NCBI GenBank assembly: GCA_002224055.1
Contig: AZLU01000008.1
Coordinates: forward strand, 248,001 to 312,000
Origin: Pezizomycotina sp. ARF18
Lineage: Eukaryota; Ascomycota
Length of the DNA: 64,000 nt
Direction: 5' to 3'
The notes below the pieces were generated by a model. The model searched no databases. It was not told the origin of the DNA and saw nothing but the letters and a program-made list of their open reading frames with translations. A program made the position numbers and the translations under genes. Of this stretch, positions 1-12,459 are shown piece by piece. Every line of letters begins with the position of its first letter. The first letter of the stretch is position 1.

Positions 1-3000
1 CCGGGGCCATGAAGTCGGGCTTGTGCGGCTTGGGCGGGGATTTGGCTGGAGTCGACCTATTTCGAGAGGTTAAATACGGAAACAAACGCCTTGTAGGTAT
101 CTCAGAATGCAACTTACCTCGATGCCAGTTTTGGGGAAGTCGACGGCGACGGAAGCCAATTCGGCTAGTTTCAAGCAGTCCTGTGGAATATACCATCGGC
201 AGCCTGGTCCGCGATTATTTGCTGGTTCGTGGAAATCGTGCCGAGCCTATCGTTCAACATAAACTTTATGAAAAACTCGCCGATGTCCTGCTGCGTCACC
301 GGCGGCCGATATCCTTGGCCTCAACCGTGGGTAATCGGCGGGGGAACTTGACGCGTGGGCAACATGGTTGGGTCGTAAATGACATTGTACAGATCGCCAT
401 CGAGATCGCCTCCGGAAAGCATGCTGGGAAGGTCTCTGGCGCCGTACTGAGAAAAGCATATGCAATTCCTGAGGTTTCGTAGCGAGCTGTGCATCGGGAC
501 CTCGACGGCCGTTACGATCCTGACATCGCCGGGGTGGTGCACGGGAGACTTCGTCACGACGACCGATCCCGTCAGAACTCTTCGCCTCATTTTTTCGGTT
601 TCCGTGACGACGTAGACCTCGCCTTCTTTGAGGTAGCCGGTCTCGTCCATGATACCAATGACGGTGACGGCGCCGTCGACTTTGATTCTGGTCCGGTATT
701 TCATATCCCGCAACTGGATGAGTAGCGCATAGTGGAGCACCGACTTAGGAAGGTTACCTCGTGAAAGGACGCTCTGATTTCGGTTTCCAGGGTGTAGAAG
801 AGAGCGGGCAGACGAAGACGTTGCCTACATTCTGCAGATACAGGAAGTGCATCGCATTCTTGGACGATAGTTGAACCTGCTGTAGATACTGGACGGCTTT
901 GTCTTGTAGATCTAAGAACGATTTGTCCGGTACTCCTAGATCTTCTAGGACTTCACAAGCGGGCGGTTGAGGTACATCGGAAGAGGTTCCTTGTTGTCGC
1001 TGCACGCTTCGAATTGGCGGTGCTTCGGAGCAAAGAACTTGATCATGGTAGGGCGAAGACAAAGCTGTCTACCTCGGAGCCTGGTATCCAGCGAAACGAC
1101 CCCTTTGGCTCCAGAAAACCGGATCTGATAGGAGGTCGGAGGACATTGATTCTCATCATAGTTCCGTTTGGCCCAAACCTCTCTGAGAAGTTCAAGCGAA
1201 ATCGTTGCCGCAACCGTCACTGAAGATTCTACGGTCCGGCCCGGAGCTCACAACGTCTCCAATCCTCTTTTCCTCGTGCGGATGCACATACATGCAGTCG
1301 ATGGTATCAGAGAAGCCTGTCCAATTCTAGCCGCGCACTTCCCCGGAATCCTGATATCTTTAAACTCGCCCATCTCCGCTATCAGTTGGTCGACGCTCAG
1401 CCATTGTCTGCCTTCCAATCGAAGCCATAAACCAACACTGGTGATTCCGGAGCGACGACTGCGAGAATCCTAAGAAGGAAAATCTTTTATCGGCAAACTT
1501 CATTAACTTGGGAAATGGATCGAATAGCTGCTTCAGCCTTGTTTCGAATAGGTGGTCGGTTTGACAGCGCTGTCGTTCAAAAATAGATCAGAGTTATCCT
1601 CTTCCGTGAAATCGACACGCAAAAAAATGATCCAAGTGGGTCTCCCAAAGCCTTAGACTCTGTTCTTAGGCTCAAGTGTAGGGCCGCTCAGCCATCGGCC
1701 GGCAGGTGTGATGCTGACGCGATGGATCTCAACGAGATTCGACTTCTGGTTGTATTTGATGCGGGCTCTTTCCTCGGCATCTATCGTCCACTTCTTATTT
1801 TCAGCTTTCTCCCGCAGCCAAGCTGTCAGGATTCGAGGGTCCAGTCCTCGACGTCATCCATTGGGTCCTGTCCGGAGCTGTGTTCCACCATCGCCTTGAG
1901 AACGGACGCCGCACCGCGCGCACCGAGACTGGCTACAACCCTGTCGACTTCCGGAAGGATCTGCCTAACGGTCGACGGCAGCATGCAGCCGTTGATATAA
2001 AGCGCCTCCAGCTGGAAGGCGACGCAAAATTCGTATCTCGTGATAAGGTATTGAAGCTGCTCAATGTCCTTCATCATTACGGTAGGGCCTTGCGGAATGA
2101 TCTGAGTGAGAGTTGGAATGCGCGTCACCTGCGGGAGCTTCCACCTCCTCGCCGACTCTTCGATCATCTTGATACCCTGACTACCGGCCGTACTGACGAG
2201 CCTGTACACGAAGCAGTACGGCGCAACCTCCGCGTGGGCCGGGTCAATAGCAGACGTCCTGTAATAATCATGCGGACTGGCCCCAAGGCGGGTATTAACC
2301 TTGTGGATTTTGGGAGGGTACGAAAGCGTAAAAGTCACAACGTGGGATCCTCCCCTGCTGAACGCCGTGATGATGGACCGGATGCTGCTCTTGACGAACA
2401 GCATCTCCGTTTGGCCTGGTCGTGGATCGTCAGGACGACGCCTTCGCTGTAGAACCTAATTTCGCCTTCAAGCTCGGCGTTCTGGTAGTAGCCGTAGAAA
2501 GTGTGCTCCGCGGCCCCGCCGTCGACTTCCACGCGCCGCATTGCAGATCTCTAAAATCGTGGACGGTCTTCTTCCTGCGCCCGCCCCGCTGCGCCGCTCG
2601 AGCTGCTTGCGCGGCCTGTTCCTCTGCCCTGGCGTTCTCTGCGGTAAGCATCTCGATTTCGAAATTACTGGGTTGATTCCTGCCGGGAACAAATCTGACC
2701 GGCTGATTGAGAATGAACAGCGGCCGAGTAGCTAGGTAGATACGAGACTGAGGTTAGCTCAGACGGCTTTTTTTCAAAGCGTTATAAGAATAAATATACG
2801 ATTTTAGAACTCGGGCATTAGCATTGACGTCTTACCAACGTAATTTATCAGCTTTAAAGCAACCGTAATATCGTGAATAAGGATCGTTCCTTGCTGATTT
2901 CCTCTTTGCCTGTTTTTCCATAACCTCATCCCGAATTCTCTCACAATCTTCCCGCCGCTGGGACTTCCGGTGGAGATGCTCGGAGGGTATCCAATCGGTG

Positions 3001-3112
3001 AGTTGAAATCGAGACCCGACCAGCATTCTGGCTGAGCTAAGATCTCCCTGATCTTTTCTCTGAGAGTATTAGTTGTAACTTGAGCATTGACGCTCGGAAT
3101 GAAGACCTCCAT
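1..3112 (-). CDS. RNA-dependent RNA polymerase (RNA silencing type), C-terminus cut by window edge
   Basis: Cell-autonomous RdRP of the QDE-1/SAD-1/Rrp family, which turns single-stranded RNA into dsRNA for Dicer in quelling or meiotic silencing. The catalytic loop DLDGD is at 393-407 (minus strand), inside the context SGGDLDGDLYNVIYDP. Upstream, around 1060-1150, is the family segment with RFSGAKGVVSLDTRL. Downstream, near 120-240, comes an ADQAADG..LAELASVAVDFPKTG segment, followed by a likely intron and KPDFMA at the edge. The start at 3112 (MEVFIPSVNAQVT) begins an RRM-like N-terminal piece that ends near 2804; an intron then leads to a Q/A-rich stretch and the region at 1826-2541. The reading frame changes several times (near 2400, 1000 and 320). 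The usual C-terminal part lies outside the window. Family assignment is firm; exon edges are not. Confidence 0.87.
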
Positions 3113-3564
3113 CCTCGGACTCTTCTGCTCAGCTTTGTTCTCGAATGAAAGACCTAACGAGTTCGAAGATTGATAAAATCGAGCTTGAAAATGGCGATAG
3201 TGAAGTTGACGATGCTGCTGTTGGTGTAGTAGTTATTGTTGTTGTCCAGCTTCGCCATACTATCTACTGTCGCAGGGGGCAGGTAAAGAGTTGAAGGACT
3301 GTCCTCGAGGAGCTGGAAAGTGGGATGTCTTTCTTTTACGGCGGGGTCCTTCCCTGACTCTTTGAAAAAAAAAAAGAAAAAAGCAATTAATAAATAAAAA
3401 TGGGAGAGCCGCCTCGCCAACCAACCACTATACCGAAATTCGAATTTTTTTTTTTGACATGAAATTGATACGCGAGCCATACCAACCATCAAAAATATTT
3501 TTCACACCTTCACGATCACTCACGAAACACACCAGTCAATCTCCAACCAAACAGCTGAGCCGAC
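3113..3564. promoter_or_regulatory. Shared upstream region of divergent RdRP and MED8
   Basis: About 450 bases separate the RdRP start (minus) from the MED8 start (plus), so both promoters must lie here. It contains A/T-rich runs around 3363-3400 and 3445-3455 but no motif I can name. No convincing open frame. Confidence 0.4.
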
Positions 3565-4582
3565 ATGAACGCCAACGCGAGACCCTCCCGTCGCGGAGCA
3601 GCTCGAAGCAATGAAGTCGCGCTTCTCTCACCTCGTGCACTCCCTCACGGCCCTTATAACGGAGCTGAGGAAGTTCCAGACGGAGCCCGGCGGCGCTCCC
3701 TTGCCCGATTGGTACGTCTCCTTCGGCTCCCCTTCGGCTCCCCCTTCCGCGATGCGTTTCGTGTCGAAGAAGCTACCCGTAATGTTTGCTTGACGACTCT
3801 CTACCTTCCCTTTGCCGAGGAGCAAACAATGCCGCAACCTCCCCCCGGCGGGCCGCACTCACACAGGATCCTCATTACTATGCGCTGAAATCCAGCTAAC
3901 TCTTCTCTGACCCTTACCGATGCAGGCCCTCCCTCCACGCCCCAATTCTCCGTCCTCCAGCAGCAGCTCTCCTCCCTCTCCTCCGCCCTCGCCGTGCACC
4001 AGGAAGCCCTCTCCCACACCGTCGCTTACCCGCTCCCGCACTTCCCCACCCGGACGCAGGAACCCATGCTCGGCGAGCTCCTCCGCAAAAAACTAACCCC
4101 CGACGTCGAAAAGTGGGTCAACGAAGGTTTCAAAATCGGCACCGAAATAGAAAACTCCGCGATCCGCGATAACGACATCCCACCAAACCAACGATTACTA
4201 CCGCTCGCGAGCTTTACAAACGACCGTAGGAAGAAAACGCAGCGAGGATGACGATGAGGATGACGGTCCGCGGAGTTAAATTGGGCGATGAGGATTGTGG
4301 CGGAGGAAGTACGCGCGAGGGATTGGGATGCGAGTACACCTTGGAGGAATTGAATGGTGGCTGGAAGAATGTAGCTACGGGATTAATTGTGGATGATGAA
4401 GGAAGGCGGTGAGGAAGCCTGCGGTCGATGAGGAAGAGGAGAAGAAAAAGAAGGAACCGCCGAAGCCGAAGGTAAGGGAGAGACCGGCGGGACCGAGGCC
4501 GAGGATACATATTCCCGAGAAGCACATGGTTGTGGATCCGGAGACAGGAGGGTTGAGGCTGGAGACGCTGTTCAGGTTTTGA
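3565..4582 (+). CDS. MED8: Mediator complex subunit 8
   Basis: Head-module subunit of the RNA polymerase II Mediator. Visible in order: an N-terminal helix with VAEQLEAMKSRFSHLVHSL; a proline/tryptophan linker LPDW ending at a donor near 3712; an intron to the acceptor near 3925; then FSVLQQQLSSLSSAL and LSHTVAYPLPHFPTRTQE; LLRKKLTPDVEKWVNEG; and, after an acidic stretch, EYTLEELNGGWKNVATGL. The last two blocks are the parts of fungal Med8 I recognise best. The start at 3565 is the first ATG, but a single-base frame change must follow within about seven codons because the helix is read from the next frame. A second change follows the intron and a third lies near 4250. Frame resumes to LETLFRF and a TGA at 4580-4582. 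Divergent from the RdRP. Confidence 0.8.
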
Positions 4583-4947
4583 GCTCGGGATTCACCCTGC
4601 GGCGCTGATGCATCCGAGGATAATATGTAGATGTGGTCTGAGGACCAAGTTAGACTTTGTATGATGCATTGCTTTGGAGGTATGTGATATAAGAATATTG
4701 GGACAAGGAGAGGTCATTAATTTTTGAAACTTGCAGCGAGTACCTTCGTACATACACCAGTTCAATAATAAACAGGAAATTTATTACACTATAGAACAGG
4801 GAAAAAAAAAAAAAAAAACCAAAGTCAAGGATATAAACATTATCAATAGTATCAACAAGAGAATCACATAGCTTTTTTTTTTTGTATTTTCATTTTTACA
4901 ACTGCGCCATCACCATCCTCCTTTCTTCAGCAAAACCTCTTCTCCCA
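4583..4947. other. Convergent 3' region between MED8 and the MPDU1-like gene
   Basis: About 365 bases between two genes facing each other. It holds an A-run of about 18 at 4802 and a T-run near 4874, suitable for 3' ends of both transcripts. Nothing else seen. Confidence 0.4.
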
Positions 4948-6119
4948 TCAACACATTCTTCTTTCCCATCGACCTACGCCGCCGCCTTCTTCTTCCCTCC
5001 TCGGCTTCGGCGTCTGCCCCTTCGTCGGCGTCATCGGCTTCTCCCCGCCCGAACTCGCGATCGCAGCGTCCATATCGATATCTGGCACACCCTTGCTCCT
5101 CGTCTTCGGCGGCGTGCCCGCATTAGACATCGTACTACTCTGACGCGATCCAAGTGACCTCCTAGTAGTAGTAGACGGGTACTAGCACGTTCAGTCGCAG
5201 TCTTAGACTTCGCGCCGCCGCCGCGTTTCCCCTCTTACGGGAGGAAGAGGAGGAAGTGGTGGGGCTGTTCCAGTAGTAGACCATCTGCGCGGCGAGTACG
5301 AAGTTGAGGATCGCGCCGCCGATGAAGCCGTAGAGGATCAGTGGGTCGTCGACCTAAGAAAACAAGGCAAGAGCCTAATTAGTATAATTACTTCAATCGC
5401 ATGTGGCAATCGGCAATCGGCAATCGCAAACACGCAATGAGGAAGACATGGGGAATGAGATGTCTGTTTACCTCCTGAATAGTAGTATAAACCCTCGCAA
5501 GACTCCCCATCAAAAAATTAAACACCGCAAACGCACTAAGCTGCCCCGTCCCCCTTGCTTGATGAATCGTCCATATCTGCGGAACCTTACTCGCCAACTA
5601 AGCGGTATCGTGCTCGCCTGCAAAATACTTCATCGCATCCTCACCCACAACACCCTTCTGGAAAAGCGCATAACCGCCTGTCGCAACGCCCGCCACAAGC
5701 GCAGCAGCCGCACCTCCCCTTCCGGTAAATTGCATAATAAGCACCGCTATAACGATATTCTGCACTACTATAAGCGCCGTTTCTCCGAACGTACTGAACG
5801 GAAACCCCTGGCGGAAATTGTAGGCTACGGAGATAATATACCCCGTCGTCTCTAGTAAAGTTGAGAGGAGGGAGACGCCGGACGCGGATTTTGAAGAGAG
5901 GAGCTTTATTATTGGGGGATTTTAACGACGGAGGATGCGGCGATGATGCCGATGCCTAGAGCTTTTGAGATGGCGAGTTTTAAGCATTCTCTATTTTCGA
6001 GGTCGATTTGTTCGATTAGGGATGCGTAGCAGGTTTCGCCGAGGATGGTTATGCCGAGTTGCTTTATCGGAGGGGAGGTTTGTGGTTATGGGTTGGAGGG
6101 CGGAGCGTAGGGCGTCCAT
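4948..6119 (-). CDS. Mannose-P-dolichol utilization defect 1 (MPDU1)-like PQ-loop membrane protein
   Basis: PQ-loop ER membrane protein needed for use of dolichol-linked mannose and glucose in N-glycosylation and GPI synthesis. From the start at 6119 (MDALRSALQPITTNLPSDKAT) the protein reads LGITILGETCYASLIEQIDL, the first PQ loop SVVKIP.QIIKLLSSKSASG, membrane stretches such as TTGYIISVAYNFRQGFPFS and ALIVVQNIVIAVLIMQFTG, then the second PQ loop SKVPQIWTIHQARGTGQLSA and FNFLMGSLARVYTTIQEV. After an intron near 5355 comes DDPLILYGFIGGAILNFVLA and a basic, low-complexity tail ending at 4948. One frame change falls at the C-run of the first PQ motif and another near codon 20; a stop-like TAG sits just before SKVPQ. 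The order and spacing of both PQ loops match MPDU1 of other fungi. Confidence 0.82.
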
Positions 6120-6578
6120 TGTCGTTTGATTGTCGTGAGAGTTGATATTGCCTTGTTCCGGAGGTTTGGTAGAACGAAGGAATTGAAAGGAATGAGGTAT
6201 TTATAAAAAGAATCAGAAAGACAATGGTTCTAGTGAGAATTGATAATCGAGATCTGCTGGCAGCGCAGTTGGTCAATTGAAGTTTTGCGCCAGGCAGCAA
6301 TTGAAAGAACAAAAGAGTGGATGCGATGTGTTGTTAGTTGTGTTGTCAAAAAGAGAGTGGTGAGAGTTTGTTGAGAGCGCCGTTAGCGAAGATGTGTTCT
6401 TTTGAAAAATCCGCCAAGCCTTCTAAAAGTCGACAGGAGGTCATGTGATTACTAATCACAGAGTCTACAAAGATGTCGACAGTGGGTCTAGAACGTCAAC
6501 ACGTCAAGGACTGTCGCGAACATCAAGGTGTTTCATTGTATAGTTCTTCTCTGAGTTTATTTATTTATTTGTATTTAT
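6120..6578. other. Intergenic, no gene seen
   Basis: About 460 bases upstream of the MPDU1-like gene and downstream of DPH2. A TTTA-rich stretch lies at 6560-6580. No conserved frame noticed. Confidence 0.4.
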
Positions 6579-8230
6579 TTATTTTGTGGCATGTAGATTA
6601 AACAAACCTTGTATAAGTTCTCTCACGTCTTCGCCCCGCCGTTCCATTATACCCCCTCGCGATACCATCCCTACCAACCTCCACTATCGCCCCGTCGCTA
6701 TCCACCAGCGTCTCATCGTAATCGCTTCCTAGACCCGTCCACTGCCTTTTCCCTTCAAGTACGCCGCAGCCGGCGAAATCTGGCCCGCAATCCTCGCGAC
6801 ATCCCTCTCCTTACTAACCGTAACCAACCCCATCTCCCCCACCACTGCCTCCCCCTCTTCCACATCCCTAATCCTCATCGGCGCGCTATCCTCCTCATAA
6901 ACCAACCGTCCAGTCCTTAATCGTAAAACGGCTCTTCCTCCTCCCGTTCCTCCTGTTTTTCAACAACACCACCCAAAAACTCCTCAAATCGCTCCTCCAC
7001 CCTTCAACGCCGCTGCCTTCCCCTCCCTCCAAGGCGACTTTAACCTCCCAACTCGTAACGCACGGCGCGAAAAACTGCCGGTCCGTGTCTAGTAGACTAC
7101 TCTCCCAGCATCCGACGACGCACCACACCTCCACCTCCGAGAAATTCGATAGCTTCGCTATATTTACTTTCCCAACGACGAACATGTAGCTCTTCTTCCC
7201 GTGCTTCTTTAGCAGATTTTTCAGCTCCGTTATTACGGGGAGGTAATTCGTCGCCGATAGCGTATTAACTAAAATCCCTATTATACCGTTTACCCTCACG
7301 CTGTTTAGCAATGCGTACCGGCGGCGGAGCAGTGGTGTCGCAGCGATGGTTTCGCTGATGAGGTCGTGGTGTCGTACGTGTATATCGACGCCACGCGTGA
7401 TGCTAACGTTAGTGTTAGAGATGGTATTACGTCGCCGATGTGGAAGATACTCCATTCTGATAGGTTATCTGGACAGGCACGGTTGGGGATTGGTGAGTGC
7501 GCTTGTGCAGTACTTCTGCGCGAAGATGGCGGTGTATCCTTCCGACGCTAGTGCTGCCGCGAAGGGTTTGATGTGCGTGATGTACGGTAGCGATGATAGG
7601 AGGATTACTTTTGTTGAGAGGTCGGGATACGTCGATTTAAATGATTGTAGGAGAGGGGGGATGTGTAGCGGGAGGGTTGTGAAGATGTGAAGGACGGGGA
7701 GGCGGGCGGTTCTGTACGCCTCTCAGAAATATTAGCATTCTCTTCATGTTTCGCCTTTTCTTTCCTATATCCGTGAAGTGAATATCTCCGTGAATATAGA
7801 AATGGAGAAAGTGATACATACGGCGACAGACAAGCCCTCCATAATGCACGACCGCATCCGCATCGCAGTGCTCCGCCGCGATCTCGTCGACGCAGCAGGC
7901 GCCGTACGACGTGTCTCCCAAAATGTAAAACTTCGCCTTCTCCCATCCTCCAAACACAACCCCTCCGCCGCTTCATTCTGCCCACGTAGAGACCCTTCGA
8001 GTAAATCTACAACCTCGTACTATCCGGCAGCAGCTCATCCGGAAACTGCAGCGCGACGCGCTTATACCCGTTCCCCTTAACGAACGAGAGCGTGCGCTCG
8101 ACCTCGAAGATGGAAGCGAAGACGGCGTCTGGGAGGATTTGTTGATGGATGGCTGGACGGTGGCGGCGGGCTGTAGTCTGGCTCCGAGGAGAGGACGGGT
8201 GCGACGGTTGGTTGTTCTGTTTCTGTCATG
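6579..8230 (-). CDS. DPH2: Diphthamide biosynthesis protein 2
   Basis: Dph1-Dph2 is the radical-SAM-like Fe-S complex that adds the 3-amino-3-carboxypropyl group to His of elongation factor 2. From 8230 the N-terminus [19 protein letters not shown] leads into [19 protein letters not shown] and [11 protein letters not shown]. Next is [18 protein letters not shown] followed by [18 protein letters not shown], which carries the conserved cysteines. The middle reads [30 protein letters not shown], then [20 protein letters not shown] and [19 protein letters not shown]. The C-terminus reads [20 protein letters not shown] and [15 protein letters not shown] with TAA at 6579-6581. Introns and frame changes occur around 7720-7990 and 6890. 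The signature VGCWESSL identifies the Dph1/Dph2 family, and the C-terminal GL-SDYDE motif points to Dph2. Confidence 0.87.
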
Positions 8231-8480
8231 GTCGTGAATGATAGATAGTGAGAGTAAGGAGAAGGAAGTTTTTGGTAGAGAGATGGTGGGGCAGCTTGAA
8301 GCTTGGAGCTAAAGCTTTGAGAAAGGAATTTTCCGTTTGATAAATTTTCTTTTTTCCGCCGAGATCCGTGCCTGCCAAGCATTTCAATATGAACTAACGC
8401 TAATACCTCACTATAAAATTTCTGCCGCACCTCCAATCTACAAAACCCTCTTAGAACATCGCGGACAATTACTAAAAAAA
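8231..8480. promoter_or_regulatory. Bidirectional promoter of DPH2 and JIP5
   Basis: Only 250 bases lie between the DPH2 start (minus) and the JIP5 start (plus), both translation-related genes. No TATA box obvious; an A-run directly precedes the JIP5 ATG at 8481. Confidence 0.5.
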
Positions 8481-9862
8481 ATGTCGACGATAAAATCGCA
8501 CAAGCTCACCTTCCCATCTCCCGTATCCTCCCTCGCCGCACACCCGACGAAACCCATACTCACCGCAGGATGCATATCCGGCCACGTATACTCGTACACC
8601 TGGGACGACGACGGCTACAAGGTCCTCTGGAAGACGCGGCGGCATAAAGGTAGCTGCCGGTGCGTTGCGTACAGCGACGACGGCGAGAGTACGTAAACCC
8701 CCCCCCCCCCATTCCTCTCTTCTTCTCCTTCTTCTCCCCCTTATTTCTTCACTGGATGCTAATGTAGAGTATGTAGCAATCTACACCGCAGCAACAGATT
8801 CCCTCATAAAGCTCGCATCAACACAACCGGCGTCGTAACGCAAAAGCTCCTCCTCCCCTCATCCACCACACTTCGGCGCCGACAACGATAACCAACAGTC
8901 CTACACCCATTAAACCCGCACTCCCTCCTCCTAGGCACGGACAACGGCCACGTACTAATCTACGATACGCGCTCCTCCACCCCTTCCCCCTCCACAACCT
9001 TTAGTAATGTCCACTCATCCTATATATCCTCCATATCACCCCTACCCCCAACATCAGAAATCCACGTCGGGTTATGCGAAGCAATTTATTACGACGGGGG
9101 ATACAACGCTCTCCGCGCTCGACGTCCGGAAGGGAGTACTATCGAAATCCGACGATCAAGAAGACGACATAACCTCCTCCACCATAATCTCCGGCGTCGG
9201 TAAAAACGGCCGTAGCACGCGCGCATACGTCGGCCTCGCAGGCGGTGTAATCCACGCCTTCGAGAGGGGCGTATGGGGCGATATGGTCGAGCGTATTAAA
9301 ATCGGTAGCGGCGTAGACGTCGTCTCTGACATTACGCCCGCTATGACCGCACTCGGTTACGGACGCGATGGAAGAAGAGCCTTGCTAGTGGTGAGGGGAG
9401 GTATTTAGGCGTTGGGTGTGAGGATGGTGCTGTTTAGGGTTGTTGTTTTGGGGAGGAATCAGGTCGTGAAGGAGTTTCGGCACGAGCAGAATGAAGGTGG
9501 CGGGGAAAAGACGGCGGGAAGAATAAGAAGAAGAAGAAGGTTGGGGAGGAAGAGGAGGAGGAAGGGATTACGGCTGTTGTTGTGGATTGCGATGGGCGAG
9601 GTTACGGCGGCCGGGGAGATGTTAGGGCTGTATAGGAAGGCGGGAGGATGATGGAGTGATAGTGATGATAGTGATGATAGCGATGAAAGAAGAAAAAGTA
9701 GAGGAGGCGCCGGCGTGGAGGATAGTGACGATTCCGATTCTGACAGTGATGCGACAGTGATAAAGGGGAGAAGAAGAAGCGCAGGAAGAAGAGGAAGAAG
9801 AGCCAAAATGCGCGAAGGCGCAACCGGCGAAGAAGAGGCAGACGTTCAGCGGGCTAGATTAA
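8481..9862 (+). CDS. JIP5: WD-repeat protein JIP5 (WDR55 homologue)
   Basis: Nucleolar WD40 protein linked to ribosome biogenesis. The start at 8481 reads [20 protein letters not shown], then [20 protein letters not shown] and [16 protein letters not shown]. An intron begins at about 8693 with a run of 12 C and ends near 8766. The next exon reads [54 protein letters not shown] and [17 protein letters not shown], followed by [17 protein letters not shown] and an acidic then Lys/Arg-rich tail ending TFSGLD with TAA at 9860-9862. The SDDQEDD segment and the basic tail are typical of JIP5. Frame changes occur near 8840, 9050 and 9410, and repeatedly in the purine-rich tail. Confidence 0.83.
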
Positions 9863-11759
9863 GGAGACCAAAAAGAGAATTTTTTGTAAAATATCCCAAA
9901 AAAAGAAACATCTGTACAATACGATTTCATTGTAGTATTAATGAATATATCACATATTTGATATCTCTACTACATTGAACTAAAAATAAAAGACATGTTT
10001 TCTACTAATATTAGTCTTTACTGGCTATTGAATGCAATTCCTAATTCTACTTGGATATAGCGATAGCACAGAGTGCATCGCATAACAAAGATCGATGGCT
10101 GATCTCCAAACATTCGCTTTGTTACATCTACCAAGGATCAGCCCTGTAGTGCAAATCTTCACCAAGAATAAAACAAACCTCCGGCGATTTTATCCAACCG
10201 ATGATACTAAAACGTATATTCTATCAAAACGAAACAGGAATGAAACGTAAGAAACAGAAACGTTCGATGGCGACGATAGGGTTATTCTAGTTCAGGGTGT
10301 GGCTTTCCCCTCAAGCTTTTTACGCACAACGGCAACGTTTCTTCTAGAAGCAAAACCCAAAAGCTAAAAGATAAGCGAGAATCAACCGCCAATTCCGATT
10401 TCCTTCGGTGCCGAAAGCCCCCTCCACCCCCCACCCCAAAAAAAAAAAAAAAAAAAAAAAACGAGTGAAACCCAATCTCTAGCTTCCCTGCTTTATTCAA
10501 AAATCGGGCATGGTATTTTTCGTCGTCGAGGGGTGGGAGTAACGATTGGGTAGAAAAACCGCCTTGAGGCTCTGGAGACACCCGTAGCCCAGCTTGCCCA
10601 TGCAAGCGGTCAGTTTCGTTCTTTGAAGGGGTATGTGTCATTCAGGCCTGCCAATTCTATCGCATTGCTTTTTTCCAAGGTTAATGGTATCCGAAGAGAA
10701 TACAATCCAGGCATATCGAAAAGAAACAAGGCTGAGCCAACAGAAAGTCCTCATCGATCTCCCCCCCCCCCCCCCCCTCCTTTAAAAGGCTCTATTCAGG
10801 TTGTCTCCATCGCCGAGTACTTAAAAGCTATAAAATATCCAAGGAGCCACCGTCGCTATTTTCTTTCCATCTAGAAAGCCTTCAAAAGAAACCTATACGG
10901 CTACGTATGTGCAGCCACGGCAGCCTAGTGCCAGCGCGGCGGTAAAAGGAAGGAAAGTCCGGGGTATAGAAACCTAGCCATTTCTACTCGGAATACGATC
11001 CTTCAGGCGTGAAATACGTGCACGATACGTTAAACAACAAGAAGCCTCAGCCTCGCCGTTGAATCTACGACACCAGAGCCGCGTTTTTGGTTCCAACGAC
11101 CAAAAAGTGAAACTGACTGATTTCCATCTATAAATCAACCCATCCTCCCCAGTTCCTCATCGTAATTCTTAAGAACGAATCCTCCATCATTTCACTGCTG
11201 TCTTTACGGATCGCATCGCATTTTCGGGGGTTCCATTTCCTATTACATTCCTCCTCACTTTCGGGGATTGGTATGATCAACTGCCGCTATTAGAAACGGT
11301 TTAATCGGAGAATTACAAGCTTGGTTTTAGTGAGTTCTTTTTTACCCCTGTTTGGTCTGTGACGCATCCCACCCTGCTGGAGGATCCTTCCGCCTTGTAC
11401 TACTTACTTCAATAGAGAAAACAGCCAGGTGGGCATAGAAAGAATCGATGCCGGTATACAAAAATATTTTAATAGTAGTATAAAATTATAACAAATAAAA
11501 ATCATATTATTTGCTCTTGGTCGTCGCCTGCTATCCTGTAGTAGTTTTTTTTTTTTTTTTTTTTTTGTGCGATTCTTCCTCCTCTCTGGGGAAGGATAGG
11601 CTGTGGAAATCCCCAGACTGCTTTACAGAGCTCAGATCCGCCTGGAAAGCCTTCCATCCAGTGAATCCCTCCACAGCCCCATTGCAAAAGGTGCTTTTTA
11701 ACGATCTCTACTGTCTTTTTAACTTTTAACTTTTAGTTGCAGCCTCTGCTGTGCTTCTC

Positions 11760-11795
<36 letters not shown>

Positions 11796-12459
11796 CTTTT
11801 CTTTTTTGTAAGTAGCTACAGCCTTGTTTCGTTGACATTCTCTATAATTTACTTCTACCCTCTTTTCCTTCCTTCCCCTTCCCCCCCCCCTTCCCTTCCC
11901 CTCTTTTAATTACTTCACTTCTATTATCTCTATCAAAAATCCATCAAATCATTCAGTTTTCAATCAGTATTCCAAATCGCCGATCTTTGAAAATCATATG
12001 AAGTGGAAAGGTGACTTCTCGAGTAGAGGCCTCCTCCCTTTTATTCAAGCAGCTTACTTTAGTTCATCATTATTCACCATTTCTGTTCATTCCTTCTGCT
12101 GTACCACGATTACATTCATCTCGTGCAAATCACCAAACTAACTCCCTCGATACCAGATTATATTATCAGTTTAGTACTTGGTATCCAGCAAACGCAAATA
12201 AGGGAATCCTGTACTACTACTTACAAAAAAAAAAAAAAAATAAGGAATCTCCAGGTTTCAGCAGTCATCGACGAGCAGAGACAAAATTGGAAATAGAGAT
12301 ACCTGTTTCTTCAGATTACCAAAAAATCTTCACGAAGAATACATAAATATATTACTTACGACCTACTCGTCGAACTCTCATTTAACAAATTACCTTTCAT
12401 CGACGATTAACGAACCAACCCCCTATCAATCCTCGACAGATTAACCGTCAAATGATGCT
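9863..12459. other. Long non-coding stretch with homopolymers
   Basis: About 2.6 kb without a convincing gene. It holds A24 at 10438-10461, C14-15 near 10761, T20 near 11547 and T34 at 11762-11795. A compact hairpin lies at 11084-11106. The segment 10890-11120 is GC-richer than its flanks and has no open frame, so it might hold a non-coding RNA. The 3' part is probably the leader of the gene starting near 12460. Confidence 0.4.
11084..11106. repeat. Perfect 8-bp hairpin with 7-base loop
   Basis: TTTTTGGT at 11084-11091 pairs with ACCAAAAA at 11099-11106 around the loop TCCAACG. It sits about 170 bases into the GC-richer gene-free segment. It may be part of a structured RNA or a transcript end; on its own the stem proves neither. 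Confidence 0.5.

Noticed and set aside
9459-9823. Leu/Ser-rich and Phe/His-rich minus-strand frames
   Set aside because: Antisense of the Lys/Arg/Asp-rich tail of JIP5.
10950-10965. GGAAAGTCCG, similar to the CR-I region of bacterial RNase P RNA
   Set aside because: No CR-IV/CR-V or paired P4 partner was found within 400 bases; kept only as a weak hint in the ncRNA finding.
11762-11795. Long T/A tracts as tails of retroposed elements
   Set aside because: No flanking duplications, no LINE or SINE body and no reverse-transcriptase motifs were seen beside any tract examined.
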